From contig BSBK01001870.1 in NCBI GenBank assembly GCA_027943335.1, forward strand, positions 248,001-312,000: 64,000 nucleotides of DNA, given 5' to 3'. This document shows positions 12,464 to 24,696 of the stretch, in pieces. The notes under the pieces are model-generated. The model was not told the origin of the DNA, did not search any database, and saw nothing but the letters and a program-made list of their open reading frames with translations. The translations under genes and the position numbers were made by a program. This stretch comes from Chamaecyparis obtusa (taxonomy: Eukaryota; Streptophyta; Pinopsida; Cupressales; Cupressaceae). Positions within the stretch are counted from its first letter, which is position 1, and each line of letters starts with the position of its first letter.

Positions 12464-14036
12464 TGTTGGAAACTACAATTGAAACAATTGTTATATTATC
12501 ATTGATGTCAAAATTTAATTGGTGAGACAGTTGCTATCTAGTAAAGTATCATATCTTTTGATTGATGAAGAGGATTTGAAAAGGTGTGATAATAAGAGGA
12601 CCTAGTGAAAGGTTGAGTTATGAGAAACTACAATGGTTACTTGATTAGTTGGCACATTGGCAAGGTAATGTGTTGTTTATCTATAACCCTAAGTGAAGAA
12701 GTCAGTTGATTTGAAGTATAGAAGAAATGAGGAAAGAAATTCTGGAAGCATAGGCTTAACCGAGAAAAAGAGAAGAAATTTAGTTTAATCTGAGTGATGC
12801 TAGTGTTGACCGAGTGCCAATATAAGCCAAGAAAATTTCAATGTCGACCGATCATCAATAGTTGTCGAGTAGTAGACAATTAACCGAGCGAAGACAGTGA
12901 ATTCTGAGAAGAACAATTTTAGTGATGACCGAGTTATCCAATGATGACCGAGTTATCCAGTGATGATTGAGTAGATGAACATAGTATTGACCAAGTGTCA
13001 GTAATTTATACTTTGTGAAGGAATTGATATCCCCAGCCAACATAGTTGAATTCTTGGGATATGTAAAACATGTTGAAGATAAACATGAATGACTTGGAAC
13101 ATTTAATGCATGGTAAACCATTTTCTTATGGATTCAAGGAGAAGTTTTGTGAAGTATCTAAAAGGATAAGGAGGAGAAAAAAATGATAGAAGGATTCTAT
13201 GAATCTAACCTAAACCTAAGATCTACAAAAGACATTAAGCAAGAAAATATTAACATACCTAATGAAGGAGGTATAAGGATGACCTAGTTGTAGGTTATGG
13301 AGAGAGAGGAATAAGTTGATGTTAATTATTGGCAAACATAAGTAGAAGGCTGAGAAGAGTTGTGAAGAGCTTAACGGAGTTGAGGTGATTTCTTGAAGGG
13401 ATTTCTTAGCAGATCAAAGATGGAGATGACAATGTAGCACAGTCAGTAAATTAGCATATGAGCGTATTGGATCTATATTTGCAAAGTGAGTTGTATATTT
13501 CATATCAGAACCTACTATTACTTTCTAACTATTGTATCAGTTAAAATCCTTTAATCAAGGTTGACCTAAGAGTCATTTGTAAACCCTTTAACCAAGGTGA
13601 CATTCTAATGGGATGTTCTTAAGTCCTCTAACTAGGCCACTCCTAACAGGGTGATTAAATCCTTTAATAGGGTCACACCTAACAGTGTGTATTGTAACCT
13701 TTAATAGGGTTGGCTCCTCACAGAGCTTGCTTCAGAAGAGTAAAAATTTAGTAGCATGTTACTGGTGGTTTTTCCCATATTGGGTTTCCAAGTTAAATCC
13801 TAGTGTCATACTTGTGTGAATTTTATTTGATTTGTTATGTTGTTAAGAGTTTTATATTCTGCAAGTTGATTACTTTTGGATATTGGACTGCAAGTTTTAT
13901 GTTACTGATTATATTCTATAGAGACCGAGTGAATTGTTGAATAGATCTAAGTTGGTTGAAGTGTTGAAAATTTTTATTGGTACATCTGGACCTGAGGATA
14001 ATTGATTCACCCCCCCTCTCAGTTATTCTAAAATCA
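12464..14036 (+). repeat. 5' LTR of element E
   Basis: 1,573-bp LTR beginning TGTTGGAAAC and ending TTCTAAAATCA. It contains at least six ACCGAG hexamers (12759, 12809, 12883, 12928, 12948, 13924), two of them in a 20-bp tandem repeat (12922-12970). A run of degenerate CCTTTAAxxAAGG-type motifs spans about 13545-13715. The CCCCCCCTCTCAGTTATTCT near the end is shared with the LTR ends of A, B and C. Confidence 0.88.
12922..12970 (+). repeat. 20-bp tandem repeat in the E LTR
   Basis: Two near-identical 20-bp units containing TGATGACCGAGTTATCCA, followed by a partial, mutated third unit (TGATGATTGAGTA). Each full unit carries one ACCGAG hexamer, so it resembles an enhancer-like array in U3. The regulatory role is inferred. 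Confidence 0.75.
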
Positions 14037-14046
14037 TCCTAAAAAT

Positions 14047-14058
14047 TGGTATCAAAGT
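14047..14058 (+). other. Primer binding site of element E
   Basis: TGGTATCAAAGT lies ten bases after the LTR end. It is complementary to initiator tRNA-Met with two mismatches and is followed by an unstructured leader to the gag start at 14111. Confidence 0.8.
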
Positions 14059-14110
14059 TGTTGGTGCTTGTAAGGAAAAATTTTAAAGGTACTTGAAGCT
14101 AATAATCAAG

Positions 14111-16790
14111 ATGTACAAAAAGGAGGTACCAAAGCTAAACAAGGATAAATTCCCTGCATGGAAGAGTTTGATGAAGTTACATCTAGCTAATATTGGTGAT
14201 TCAGTGAAATACTAAGTGGAGAATGCTTATGTACCAATTGTTGCACCTATGACTACCATGGAAATGAAGGAAAAGAAAGAACATAATCAGGAAATGTTTG
14301 AGATTTCATCAACCCTAAGTTATCCTAAATTTGAAGACATCAAGGACTGTACTAATGCAAAGAAAATGTGGGACACACTAGAAGCTATCTATGGTGGAGA
14401 CAAAAATGTACTGAGGGCCAAATCTGAAATCTTGAGAGGTAAGTTTTATGAAATGAGAATGTTAGAAGGTGAAACTATTGTTCAATATTGTGCCGGAGTT
14501 AAATAGGTAGTGAATGCTATTAGAGGAGCTAATGGAAATATTGATGATGAAACTTTTATTAGCAAATTTTTGAGAACCCTACTTCCTATTTATGCTATTA
14601 GAGTTTCTGCAATACAAGAAATGAGATGTGCTCCTAGTAACAACCTAACCTTGGAAGGTCTTGTTGGTAGGCTTACTAATTTTGAGTTGTCAAATTTTGA
14701 TAATTTCACTACTAATATTGAATCTGCATTCAAGTCTCAAATGGCTCTTCATAAGTCTAAGAAAGGAAAATAAAGATGTGTGAACAATGATAGTGACAGT
14801 GATAGTGACACCTCTGATGATGATCTATATGATCTTGAGGAACTTATGGCTAGAAGGCTACCGAGAGGAAACTAAGGAAAATTTAAAGGTAAACTTCCTA
14901 TAATATGTTTCTCATGTAACAAAGTTGGCCATATTGTAGCAAGATGCCCTAACAGGAATGACAAGGATTAAATAAGGGAAAGAAAGTATAAAGACAAAAG
15001 GAATGATAGAGATCACAGAAGAAAGGACTACAAGGATAAAGGTAAGAAGTCTTGTTATATTATTGAAGAAGAATCTGATAGTGGATCTAGTGAATCTAAT
15101 GATTGTGATGTAGAAGTTGTTTATGTCGCTATGAAAGCTGATTCTAATGAAGTTGAGAAAACTACACTTATTTCATATGTGAGTAAAGATGATAGATGGA
15201 TAATTGATAGTGGTTTCTCACATCACATGATTGGTGATAAAAGTAAGTTTGAAACCCTAAATCAATACAAAGGTAGGAGTGTTAAGTTTGGTAATGATGC
15301 ACCATGTCTTATGAAGGGTAAATGATCAATAAGATTGACTGATAAGATTAGATGTGACAATTCTTATTGGGTTGAAGGTCTTAACTATAATTTTTTGAGT
15401 GTTGTGCAGATGAAGAGTACTAGTTACCAAGTTTAATTTCATCACAAGAAGGCTAAGATATTTGATGCCACGAGTGAACTAATAGGAAGTGGAGAACAGA
15501 TAAGAGGTATTTTTTTCTATCTAGACCTATCTGAAGAAACATGTTTGTTTGCACAACTTGATGATGTATGGTTATGGCATAAAAGGTTGTGTCATGTGAA
15601 CTTTGACAATTTGGTAAGCATTAGTAAGATGAAAAGAGTTAGAGGTTTAACAAGATTGAAGAAACCTGATAATGTGATGTGTAAACAATGTCAATTGGGA
15701 AAAATGACCAAGACTAGTTTCAAGAGAAAAACATATACTTCTAATGATATTTTGGAATTGGTTCATATAGACCTTTGTGGACCTATTGGTGTGCAAAGTT
15801 ATTGTGGTGATAAATATTTCATTATGTTTGTTGATGACTACTCTAGAATGATGACTATGACATTTCTTAAAGAAAAATTTGATGCCTTTCAATTGTTTAA
15901 ATGGTATTTGGAAAAAGTTGAGAAAGAGACAGGTAAAAGCTTGAAATATCTGAGATCTGACAAAGGAGGAGAGTTCATATCAAATGAGTTCAACATATTT
16001 TGCAATGATAGAGGAATAAAGAGACAAATGTCTACACCAAGGACACCTCCACATAATGGTATAGCAAAGAGAAGAAATAGATCAATCATGGATTGTGCTA
16101 GAACACTGATGATAGAGAAGAATGTTACACAAAAATATTGGAGAGAAGTTGTAAGTACAGCTGTCTATACCTTGAATTGAGTACAAATCAAGAAATGTAC
16201 AAATGCTACACCTTTTGAATTATGGCATGATTATGCACCTAATGTGAAATACTTTAAAGTCTTTCGAATCTAATGCTATATACTGAAGGACAATAAGAAT
16301 GGAAAACTTGATGCTAAAAGTGATGAAGGCATATTCCTAGGTTATTCCACTAAGAGAAAGCTTACAAGTGTTTGAATTCTAACACTAACAAAGTTGTGGA
16401 AAGTGCAAATGTTAGAGTTGATGAATATGTAGAAAAGAATGAAGTTGAATGTAAGCAGGAACCTAAAGATTACAAATCTTTTGTATACATGGAAGAAGGA
16501 GAGACTAGTAATGTACCTGAACTAGAAAGAAATGTTGTCGAGAAACAGTAAGAACCTGTCGAGTTACAGCAAGTTAATGTCGATCATCAGGAGGATGCTT
16601 CTGAGCTATCAAGAGAGGAAGAAAAGAATTTACAAGAGCAATAAGAAAGGAGACCAGAGCCTACACTAGCATAGTATGTGAGAAGACATCATAAGCCAGA
16701 TCAAATCATTAGAGCTAAAGAATCTAGAGTCATGACAAGAAGTAAGTTGAAATATCAAACATGCTTGTTATGTGAGTAATGTAATCAGGG
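14111..16790 (+). pseudogene. gag-pol: Copia gag-pol polyprotein of element E (truncated, broken)
   Basis: Starts MYKKEVPKLNKDK at 14111 and stays in one frame to about 16330. Gag covers 14111-about 14960 with stops at codon 35 and near 14504 and 14771; zinc knuckle C-F-S-C-x4-H-x4-C lies near 14908-14949. Protease motif IDSG lies near 15205. The integrase finger H-x3-H (WHKRLCH) and C-x2-C (MCKQC) at 15570-15690 are followed by the DDE residues: Asp 15770-15772, Asp 15833-15838 (FVDDYSR) and Glu 15971-15973. An open stretch of 211 codons (15545-16180) makes this the best-preserved integrase core in the window. A frameshift near 16340 follows. The tail ends in VRRHHKPDQII and TCLLCE, which match the segment of A just before RT; nothing of RT follows. 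Confidence 0.88.
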
Positions 16791-18882
16791 GCATATTTTG
16801 GATGTAGAACCTACAATTGTAGCACAAATCTAACCACAAATATCTATTAATAGAAGTTAGTAATCACCAATATCAAAAGAGGAAACAAGACACAAAAATA
16901 ATGCACAAACAATAGTATATGAAATCAATTTGAAGAAATGAAAATGCAAACTAGATTAGTCCTTCTTTTTTTCTCCTTCTTGATGCAATGTGGGCTCTCA
17001 AATTAAGCTCAATGGGACAAGATAAGAAATCAAAAGTCTATAATTCATGTGATTGCAAAATATGAGAATAAGCTCTCTAATTATAAGAATTTTTGGATTT
17101 CAATCAGGATTCCTTGATTCGTGAGATTGATTGACTATGATTGAAGAGTGAACTCGGATATAGATTGAAGAGTCAACAAAATTAATTTTTTTGTTAAATA
17201 AATTGATTGGAGAGTTAATTGGATTGATTGGTTTACCATCAAAATAGATTGATTAGAGAAATAATTAGATGGAATAGAAGATTGAATAGATTGATTTGTC
17301 AGAAAAAAGGTGATTGCGGAATTACAAAATATGATTGATTAGTAGACTGAAACTTAGTATTACTCAAAACTAGAAGAATAAATACAATTAAATAAATAAA
17401 GAATTCATTTATTTGCACATGGGAGAATATAAATAAATAAACTTATTTATTTATGAGAGGAATAATTAGTAAATTAAATAAATGAGCATTTATTAAATAT
17501 TAGGAGGAAATGATGAATTAACTATAATTATTACATTAAATGTAATAATAATAAGGTATATATATTTAATTAAATAATATTTTTATTTAATTAATTATAA
17601 AGACATAAGGAATAATTAAATTATTATGATTATTTAATTACTTTATAGAAGAATGAGTGATGAAGATTAATTAGATGTTTAATAATTAAATAATCAATTA
17701 AAATTATTTACTTATGAAATTAGGGAGAAATTATAAATTAATTTTAGAATATAGTAGAAGGATGCAAATTAATTAAATAATATAGATTGTTTAATAATTT
17801 AAGAGGAATGTTGGTAAAATTATTGCATACAAGCAACAAGTCAGTTTTAGCTATCTATATTTTGTCCCTCTTTCATACAATGTATTTTCAAGTGTTGTTT
17901 CAAAGAATAAATCATAATAATTATGCCCTAATATGCTCCTATGAAAAAAGGGTATTAACTAGGTAATATGGTGCCCCCTAAAAAAAATGAGCAAAAAATA
18001 TAATGAAGGGCTCATTTTGTTGACAACGTGGTCAAGGATCACAGTGCAACTCATGGTCTAGAAAACTGAGGACGTATGTAAAAATTATGTGATTTGGAAG
18101 GTGAAAAGTATCATGAGTAATAGAAAGGCATTATGTGCACATCAACCAAGGTGAGGTAGGGGGTATAAATAGGTTTGGGGGATTTATTTTCAAAGTAATT
18201 TTCACTCATTTGCTTTGGAAAAATTGTGGAGAAGGAGTTCCTAAGTGAGTTTGTGGAGTGATGGAAAAGTACGAGGATGGCATGCATATCAAGGAGTGGG
18301 TTAGGACTTACCAACATCTAGCATGCACCCCACTTTCAATGAGTTCAAATGAATTTTCCTTGTTTTTATCTTGTTTTTTATGTTTTTTATCTGAGTAGGT
18401 CTAGGTCAGACTGGGATGAATCATCATAATTGTAGGTTGAAATTGACGCATATGTATTGTTGATGTGATGCACTTGATAATATTAAGTTTTTGGTATCAA
18501 GTTTTTGTTGAGACGCATTTTTTGATAATGCAATACAAGAGACACACTCATTATAGTAAAATGGTTCACTATTATTAGGTAAATGATGCACTTGATGTGT
18601 TGTTTCAACGCAATAGCCTAGTAAATAGGGACTATAACCAAAACTCATGTGGTAGGATAAAATGATGCAATTGTTTTATTTGGATTTTTATGGAATGTTT
18701 TTAAATACATTTTTTAAACATGAGATAAATGATATAGTATAGATTCATTGTGACTTTATTTTGACTTTCATTTAGATTGACTAGGTAATTCCTTTTCATA
18801 TGTAGATTACAGATTATGTTTTGATCACTTAGGAGAATCATCTCAATACACTCCCCTATAAATATAGGCTATAAGCATAGGA
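16790..18882. other. AT-rich spacer
   Basis: About 2.1 kb with very AT-rich stretches (TTAATTAAATAAT motifs, 17390-17830). No convincing coding sequence. Two TATAAATA boxes occur, at 18164-18171 and 18857-18864; the second lies just upstream of gene X. Confidence 0.6.
18857..18864 (+). promoter_or_regulatory. Possible TATA box upstream of gene X
   Basis: CCCCTATAAATATAGG lies about 30 bases before a run of purine-rich sequence and the first reading frame of X (18883). A second TATAAATAGG lies at 18164. Both are good plant TATA matches, but AT-rich DNA gives such matches by chance. Confidence 0.35.
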
Positions 18883-20452
18883 GTGAGAGAACTGAGAGAG
18901 CATAGGATTTCTTTATATTACTTTTATGCCTTAGATGCGGGCAAATATAAGTTTGGTTACTTCTTTATGCAAGAGGTGGCACTTAGAGATGTCTTCTTTC
19001 CATTTATCGATAGGAGATTACATTGTGACTTTGGAGGATGTTTATCACATTCTATCACTTCATATTTAGAGGGAGAGGGTAGTGTACTCATTCCGAATAG
19101 GGAGAGAAGCACTGGGTGATCTATTCAATTGTAATGTAGTAGATCTTGGGATTAGAGGATATAAGATTAGATGACATGATATGGTTACAAATGATGAGTA
19201 CTTTTTGATGTTATATGGGTTTGTGGATAGGGTAGTGGTACTAGATAGGTGACGACATGGTTTTCCTATTGGATGGGGTGAGATGGTGACAGAGATGTGG
19301 TTGAGCATGATAGTATATTCTTGAGGGCCCTATGTACTTTCTATGTTATATCATGAGATGCATGACATTGCATATCACTTAGCACAAAGTCTAGGGTGTA
19401 GTGTCACAATTTTACAAGTGTGTTCATTAGAGCATATTGTTGTGTTCTATCTAGTTTTTGATAGACTAGTTATTCAATCAAACGAATCACATGCTTATTA
19501 TTATGAGGTAGTGACACATAGATAGGTGGGTCATGCGAGATATTGATGTCATCTATTGGAAACATAAAGGGACTTTACATTGAGGTCATACATTGGATGT
19601 CTTGTATGGGATGGAGAGGTAGAGAACCTTTAATTTTGTAGACAAAAGAAGTATTTGGTTGGGTGATCAACTTAGTCTCGATGGATCATAGAGATACAAC
19701 TTACTGACAGGACTTTGAGATAGTTTAGGGAGAGACAAGGATTACCTATTGGTTTGGTGTAGTTTTCTAAATGTTCAAGGGATATGAGGGGATATGGACC
19801 GATGATCCCCATAGCTATAGTATTTTCCCATTTTACTACTCTAGCACTACTTAGATGGAATTGTAAGTCGATAGTTATGGATTTTGGGATGATGACAAAG
19901 TATGACGAATGGTTGGTGATCCATAGGTTAATTCCTTGTATGGATCTATGGTTCCCAATTCTAATGGACATGGCCCAGTGCATTAGATAGACCCAGAAGA
20001 GACATGGTAGACGAGGGCACAGGGGTGTGCAAGGAGGATGAGATGGAGGAGGATATGGAGGGAAATATGAAGGACAAGGTGGAGATGGAGGGAGAGATGG
20101 AGGATTAGGTGCAGGATATGGAGGGAGAGATAGAGGATGAGGTGGAGGTGGAGGTGGAGGTGGAGGTGGAGGTGATGGAAGAGACATGGGTGATGGAGAT
20201 GATTGGGGTGTTGGGGTTGTTTCTATAGTTGGCCCAGTACTTATACTTATTGTTGCCCCATCTATTTCCCCAATAGAACTAGTATCAGGAGGAAGAGACA
20301 AGGTAAAACATGGAAGTGATGGTTTTGGAGGAGTTACACCCATGGAGGAGGAGGTTCAAGTTATAGGGAGCAGTGGGAGGATGAGACTAAGACTAATACT
20401 GATAGTAGTGATGGGTCTATCTCTTCAAGGGACAACGAGATGGAGGAGGTAG
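18883..20452 (+). pseudogene. Gene X: decayed unknown protein, glycine-rich tail, possibly plant-mobile-domain-like
   Basis: A degraded plus-strand coding region. The first segment (18883-19119) is in one frame; from 19343 to 20452 a second frame is largely open, with scattered stops. Visible segments are EVALRDVFFPFIDRR, a TDRTLRxFRERQGLP block near 19700, GYGPMIP followed by VFSHFTTLALLRWNC, and CMDLWFPILMDMAQCIR. A Gly/Arg-rich tail (20000-20180) is encoded by GGAGGT repeats. The TDR...RFxxRQGLP block resembles the PDRVxRQFGxxQxxP block of plant mobile domain proteins; this is inference from memory of the family and not proven. The stops and the shift make it a pseudogene. Gypsy inserted about 200 bp downstream. 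Antisense proline-rich frames over the repeats are shadows. Confidence 0.5.
20030..20175 (+). repeat. GGAGGT-rich low-complexity repeat
   Basis: Imperfect GGA/GGT triplet repeats ending in about five tandem copies of GGTGGA. They encode the glycine-rich tail of X on this strand and a polyproline run on the other. Confidence 0.8.
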
Positions 20453-20649
20453 AGGAAGGAGATTCCCTTCATGCTTTCCCCCATGTTTATATGTTCTTAA
20501 AGTAGGGGTTTGGTGATTTTTTATATGTTTTATATTGTTTATTGTGTTTATAATTGTGAATATTTTATAATTAAGGATCTTGTAGAAATATGACAATCTA
20601 AAAAATCCAACTAAATGTAAAATTAATGGAGAAGAGAAGAAAAAATAAA

Positions 20650-20654
20650 GATGG
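20650..20654. repeat. Left target site duplication of the gypsy element
   Basis: GATGG, identical to 35291-35295 on the other side of the element. Confidence 0.9.
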
Positions 20655-21918
20655 TGTAGACACCTAAATTCATCCTTTTAACATTAATTAAACTTAATTT
20701 AATTAATGATCCCAAATAACATTATAGTTAATTTTTTTAATTAATTATATTTGTTAAATTCATCTATTTATTTAATTAAATTTATTTAATTAAAAAAAAT
20801 TACTAATTAATAGTATTTGAATTAAGTTTAAATACTACCTTTCATAATGTATTAAATTTAATTTAATACATGTTCCTCCATAGTCCCCTTTTAAATAAAT
20901 TTTTAATTTATTTAATCCCATCACATTCTTTATTTCTACTAAACCATGATTAAATTAAAAAAAATTTTACTTAATCCTAAATCCAACCTAGATGTTATCC
21001 TACACACATCACTTTTTGTCTAATAAGCCTACTCACTAATTACCTAAGGTTAATTAGGCTAATTTTTGGATTCCTACATCCATTAGTCCTAATTATTTTC
21101 TCACAGGTGTGTGAGCAAATTTCCAAAAATTGTCTTTTCAAAAATTGCTAAAATTTGTATAAACAAGGCCTCTTACATTTTTTATGACACTTCTTACACC
21201 TTCTAAAATGGTGAAAATGGACTTTTTCACTTACACATCTCTTACACACACTTACACATGTACTTGAAGTACACATTGACCTTTCACATCCCAAGTTGCT
21301 CACACATGTGTGAGCAAGTCTTGGACTTTGCATGGCTTATGTGTCTCCTTGGTGGCACCTATGTGGATTCCACATAGATGCCACCTCATCCCAGTCCTCC
21401 AAAATCCTATAAATAGGACCCTTGTCTCAAGCAAAATTCATTCCATTTTGCATTAGAGTTATTATGCTAGTATATGCTTAGAATTTTTCTTAGAGTTTTT
21501 ACTAACCATTTGGTAGTTGTTAGATTTTCATTGTAGATTTAGCTTCATTAGTTCTTGTTACTTGCATGTCATTGAGCTTGAGGATTGCGTTCATAGCTCT
21601 TCCTTGAGCTTCTTTGGCCTCTTGCATTTGAGTGCTTGAGAGTTGCTTCTATAGCTTCTTCTTGAGCATCTCAATCTTCATTATACTTACATTATAGTGG
21701 GATCTATACTTGTGTTGGGAGAGAAAACCCACAAATATCTCTAAGAGCTTAAATCAAGCAAGTCTTGGGTGCACTTGCTTATTGCTCATCGGAGGTTGTG
21801 GTGAAAATTAATGTTTTTACAAGTTTATGAACATGTTAGAATAGATTTAATATGATCTTTATCATTAACATTTTCATGTTTGAACTTGTTCTTAACAGGT
21901 GGATTTTCATCATATACA
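20655..21918 (+). repeat. 5' LTR of the gypsy element
   Basis: 1,264 bp, TGTAGACACC...CATATACA. Very AT-rich first third, a TATAAATAGG box at 21408, and ACACATGTGTGAGC-type dyads (the right copy has CACACATGTGTGAGC twice). Exactly the same length as the 3' LTR. Confidence 0.95.
21408..21415 (+). promoter_or_regulatory. TATA box in the gypsy 5' LTR
   Basis: CCTATAAATAGG, conserved at the same offset in the 3' LTR (34780-34787). It lies about 500 bp before the LTR end and probably marks the U3/R boundary about 30 bp downstream. Confidence 0.7.
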
Positions 21919-21921
21919 TTT

Positions 21922-21939
21922 TGGCACACCCGGTGGGAC
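21922..21939 (+). other. Presumed primer binding site of the gypsy element
   Basis: TGGCACACCCGGTGGGAC starts three bases after the LTR. TGG at its start fits the complement of a tRNA CCA end. The matching tRNA is not identified here; comparison with a plant tRNA set would settle it. Confidence 0.55.
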
Positions 21940-22002
21940 CCACAATCCTATTTACTAACTATTTCTCTTGATTTTGTGAAGGTTTCCCATGAATTTTCCA
22001 GA

Positions 22003-22583
22003 CAGGCATCTCTGCATGACCAAAGGCATCTCCACCTGGAAACAGGCATCTCTCCACACAGGTGTCTCTGCCTAAAAAATAGGTGTCTCCACCTCCAGAC
22101 AGGCGTCTCCGCCAAAAAGAGTTTTTCTCTCATTTTAGTTTGTTTTAATCAGCAAAACTTCTATTTGGAAATCACTTTAAGGCTAATGATCATTAGTAAA
22201 ACACCTAATTGTATCTACAAATGAAGAAAAATACATGAAGCTAATGAAATCTTTGTTTTGTGCAGATAGGTGTCTCTGCTAGAAGAGGGAGTTTTCCTTT
22301 GTGTTATTTTTTAAGCTAATTAAGTAAAAAAAATTGACATATTAAGGTTAAAAATCACTGTATTTTTGTCATTAGAAACCTTTCTATGCATTTAAGACTT
22401 AGTGAGAGGATAAAACTTTCAAACATTGGTGTTTAACTTTTGGTTTTGTGTAAACAGTCGTCTTTGCCTATACATAGGTGTCTTTGCCTATAAACAGGCA
22501 TCTCTAATAGATAGGCATCTTTTCCTGTACACAGGGATCTCTACCTAGAAATAGGGGTCTCTGACAGACAGGCATCTCTACCT
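22003..22583 (+). repeat. Degenerate AGGCRTCTCYRCC motif arrays in the gypsy leader
   Basis: Cluster 1 (about 22003-22117) has about six copies; cluster 2 (about 22455-22583) has about seven more degenerate copies, with a single copy near 22265. Units are about 13-16 bases with variable spacers. The reverse complement of this motif recurs in the 3' region of the same element (33240-33600). Confidence 0.7.
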
Positions 22584-24696
22584 GATTTCTGCATGTTTCT
22601 ATAGTACCTTGCACTTTGAGTTTTCTGATCTAAGTTTTTTGGAAGATACTGACATTTTGTGACTTCTAACAGTGATTTTGCAGAATGTTGACCAAGATTT
22701 GAACATTCTAAGACTACTAGTTTGTTTGTTTTGCAGGACTTTGTTAGAAGACCAAACACATTAAACTACTCACTAAGGTTGTTTTGTAGGTTTTCAAGGA
22801 GATTCAATCAAAACTTGTGTTTTCTTAATGATTTCTTAGGCACCTAGCATTAAATAGGAAGTTTTTTTTTTTGATAATGATTCATTATCTAGGGGATTAT
22901 GCTCTTTTCTCTGAGTGAGAAAATCAGAAACCTAGAACCTTTTGAATTGTTGTCTTAAAGAAAAGACTTGGAATTGAACATATGTTTGGTGTGTTTGGGA
23001 GAAAACCTCATTGGATAGGAGATTATGCTCTTTTCCCCTTGATGGAAAATCATAAATCCAGACTCCTTCTTGGGGCCAATCCATGCATTTATTTTCAATC
23101 CTTTAGATGACCTACCGGCGAGGTAAAAAGCTCTCGGGAATGACCCATGTGAGAACAAGGTGTAAGCCCACCACTCCAACTCATGTTAATGAAATTTTTT
23201 TGGTGGGGTTAAAGCCTCAAAAGCTAGATGATATTTGAGCTTATACACGGCTCTCACCTAACATTTAGTAGGGCCTCACAGTCTCAATCACATTTACGTG
23301 ACTACTTGTGCCAAGGTGCTTTGTGGGGCTATATCTCCTAGTCACACTTGTGCAGACACAAAGAGTGTGTTCGAATGAAGATCCTTATTAAAAGCCATTA
23401 GTTAGAAGCCACCTGGTTCACCTCCAAAAGTTTGATAATCTACATGTGAGGAGAATAGTAATCTCCCCAAGACACTCACCATATCGAGCCCCCTTCAACA
23501 TTAACACTCTGATAATACAGCATCAAGGAGCCATTGTGTGCTTGGTGATGGCCATTTTCTAAGGAGTTGTTGGGTGTGTTCCTAAGTCAATGAGCAAAGG
23601 TTTTCAATCTTAGCTAACTTCCTTTTAGGGATAAAGAGTGTGCTTGTTACTTTCATTGCAAAAACAAATTCGTACACTTGAATCCTACAAGGTTGCTTTG
23701 TCCCTTGCAGGACTATTTTTGAAAAATGTGCTTGTAACCCAAATGTTTGATGTATGAAATCAGTTCTTGCCAAGAACATCCTTTGATCTATCAAGATATT
23801 TTCCTCAAGTCATGACCGATAGTGTTAAACATAAGAAAGAAAAACTCCCAGTTGCACAAGTTCATAGAGAGAAGAAAATCACCGATCAAAAGATTAAAGC
23901 CAACCAATCTTATTTGAAACCCATTCAAGAATTTCTAGAGGCTGTTGAAAAATTAGATAAAATCATTTACAACAATTGAGTTTCTAATTTTGTTTCCAAG
24001 AACAAAGTAAACATGGCCTTTGTCACTTGGTAATCCTATGACTAAGTACCTTTGACCTTCATTCTTCATCCTCTTCAAGTTATTCATCCCTTTCTCATCT
24101 TTTAAACACCCCTTTATTCATCCACCTTTCCAAAACATTAGGAGCATTAATCAGAATCTTGGACTTTAAATCAGAATCAGATCAATCCATCTTTCACACC
24201 TTCATCAAGCCATAGGGTGGAAGAATCATTCCAATAGTGTCTCATAGACCTTAATTCCAAAGAAAACATTAATCTCTTACTACTTTGAGAACTAATTTTT
24301 TCTCTAGTAGTCTTAATTAAGTCCTATCTTGTTTGGGGATCATCAGTCTATCACCCAAACAAAAGAAGACTTTAAATCAAAACCAATCTTATGTTTACAC
24401 AATCACAAGGTCTTGTTTCATCTAGGTTTGTTCCAAACCTTTAAATCCAATCAATCCTTGAGGCTTAGTTCCTCTTTAATCCAATCAAATTAGTCCAATC
24501 TTCAATCAAATCTAGTTCAATCAATCCAATCAATCATCAAGATTTAATCATTAGTCCAAGTTGCTCCTAGTTCACCAAATCCTTTTCTTTCCATACCTCA
24601 TCAACTATTTTCCCTTCTTCAATTCAACCATCCTAAGGTCACTCGTGCATGGTACTTACCCAATCACAAGAAAAGCTAAGATAAGAATCTCTCATC

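Larger units (their letters stand above)
12464..16790 (+). mobile_element. Copia element E, 3'-truncated
   Basis: Only plus-strand copia element in the window. It has a 5' LTR, PBS, gag, protease and integrase, but homology to A/B/C stops near 16790, just before reverse transcriptase. No RT, RNase H, polypurine tract or 3' LTR follows. Its LTR opens TGTTGGAAACTACAATTG, the same terminus as the LTR of G (61667-63123, opposite strand), so E and G are probably the same family. TGAAT (12459-12463) precedes the element and would be its target duplication. The right breakpoint is approximate. Confidence 0.88.
21919..24696 (+). other. Gypsy leader with tandem motif arrays
   Basis: 2.8-kb leader between the LTR and the presumed gag start. 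It begins with the PBS, then two arrays of a degenerate motif of the type AGGCATCTCTGCCT / AGGTGTCTCCACCT at about 22003-22117 and 22455-22583. A 71-codon frame at 23767-23979 is rich in Lys and Gln, has no recognised domain and is probably not a gene. The rest, to 24696, is C/T-rich with no coding signal. Confidence 0.7.

Noticed and set aside
19672..20343. 223-codon proline-rich minus-strand frame
   Set aside because: Antisense shadow of the GGAGGT repeats and of gene X, whose plus-strand segments show the better protein signature.
23767..23979. 70-residue Lys-rich frame in the gypsy leader
   Set aside because: No domain, no similarity to gag, and the gag start at 24697 is better supported. 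Kept only as a note in the leader.
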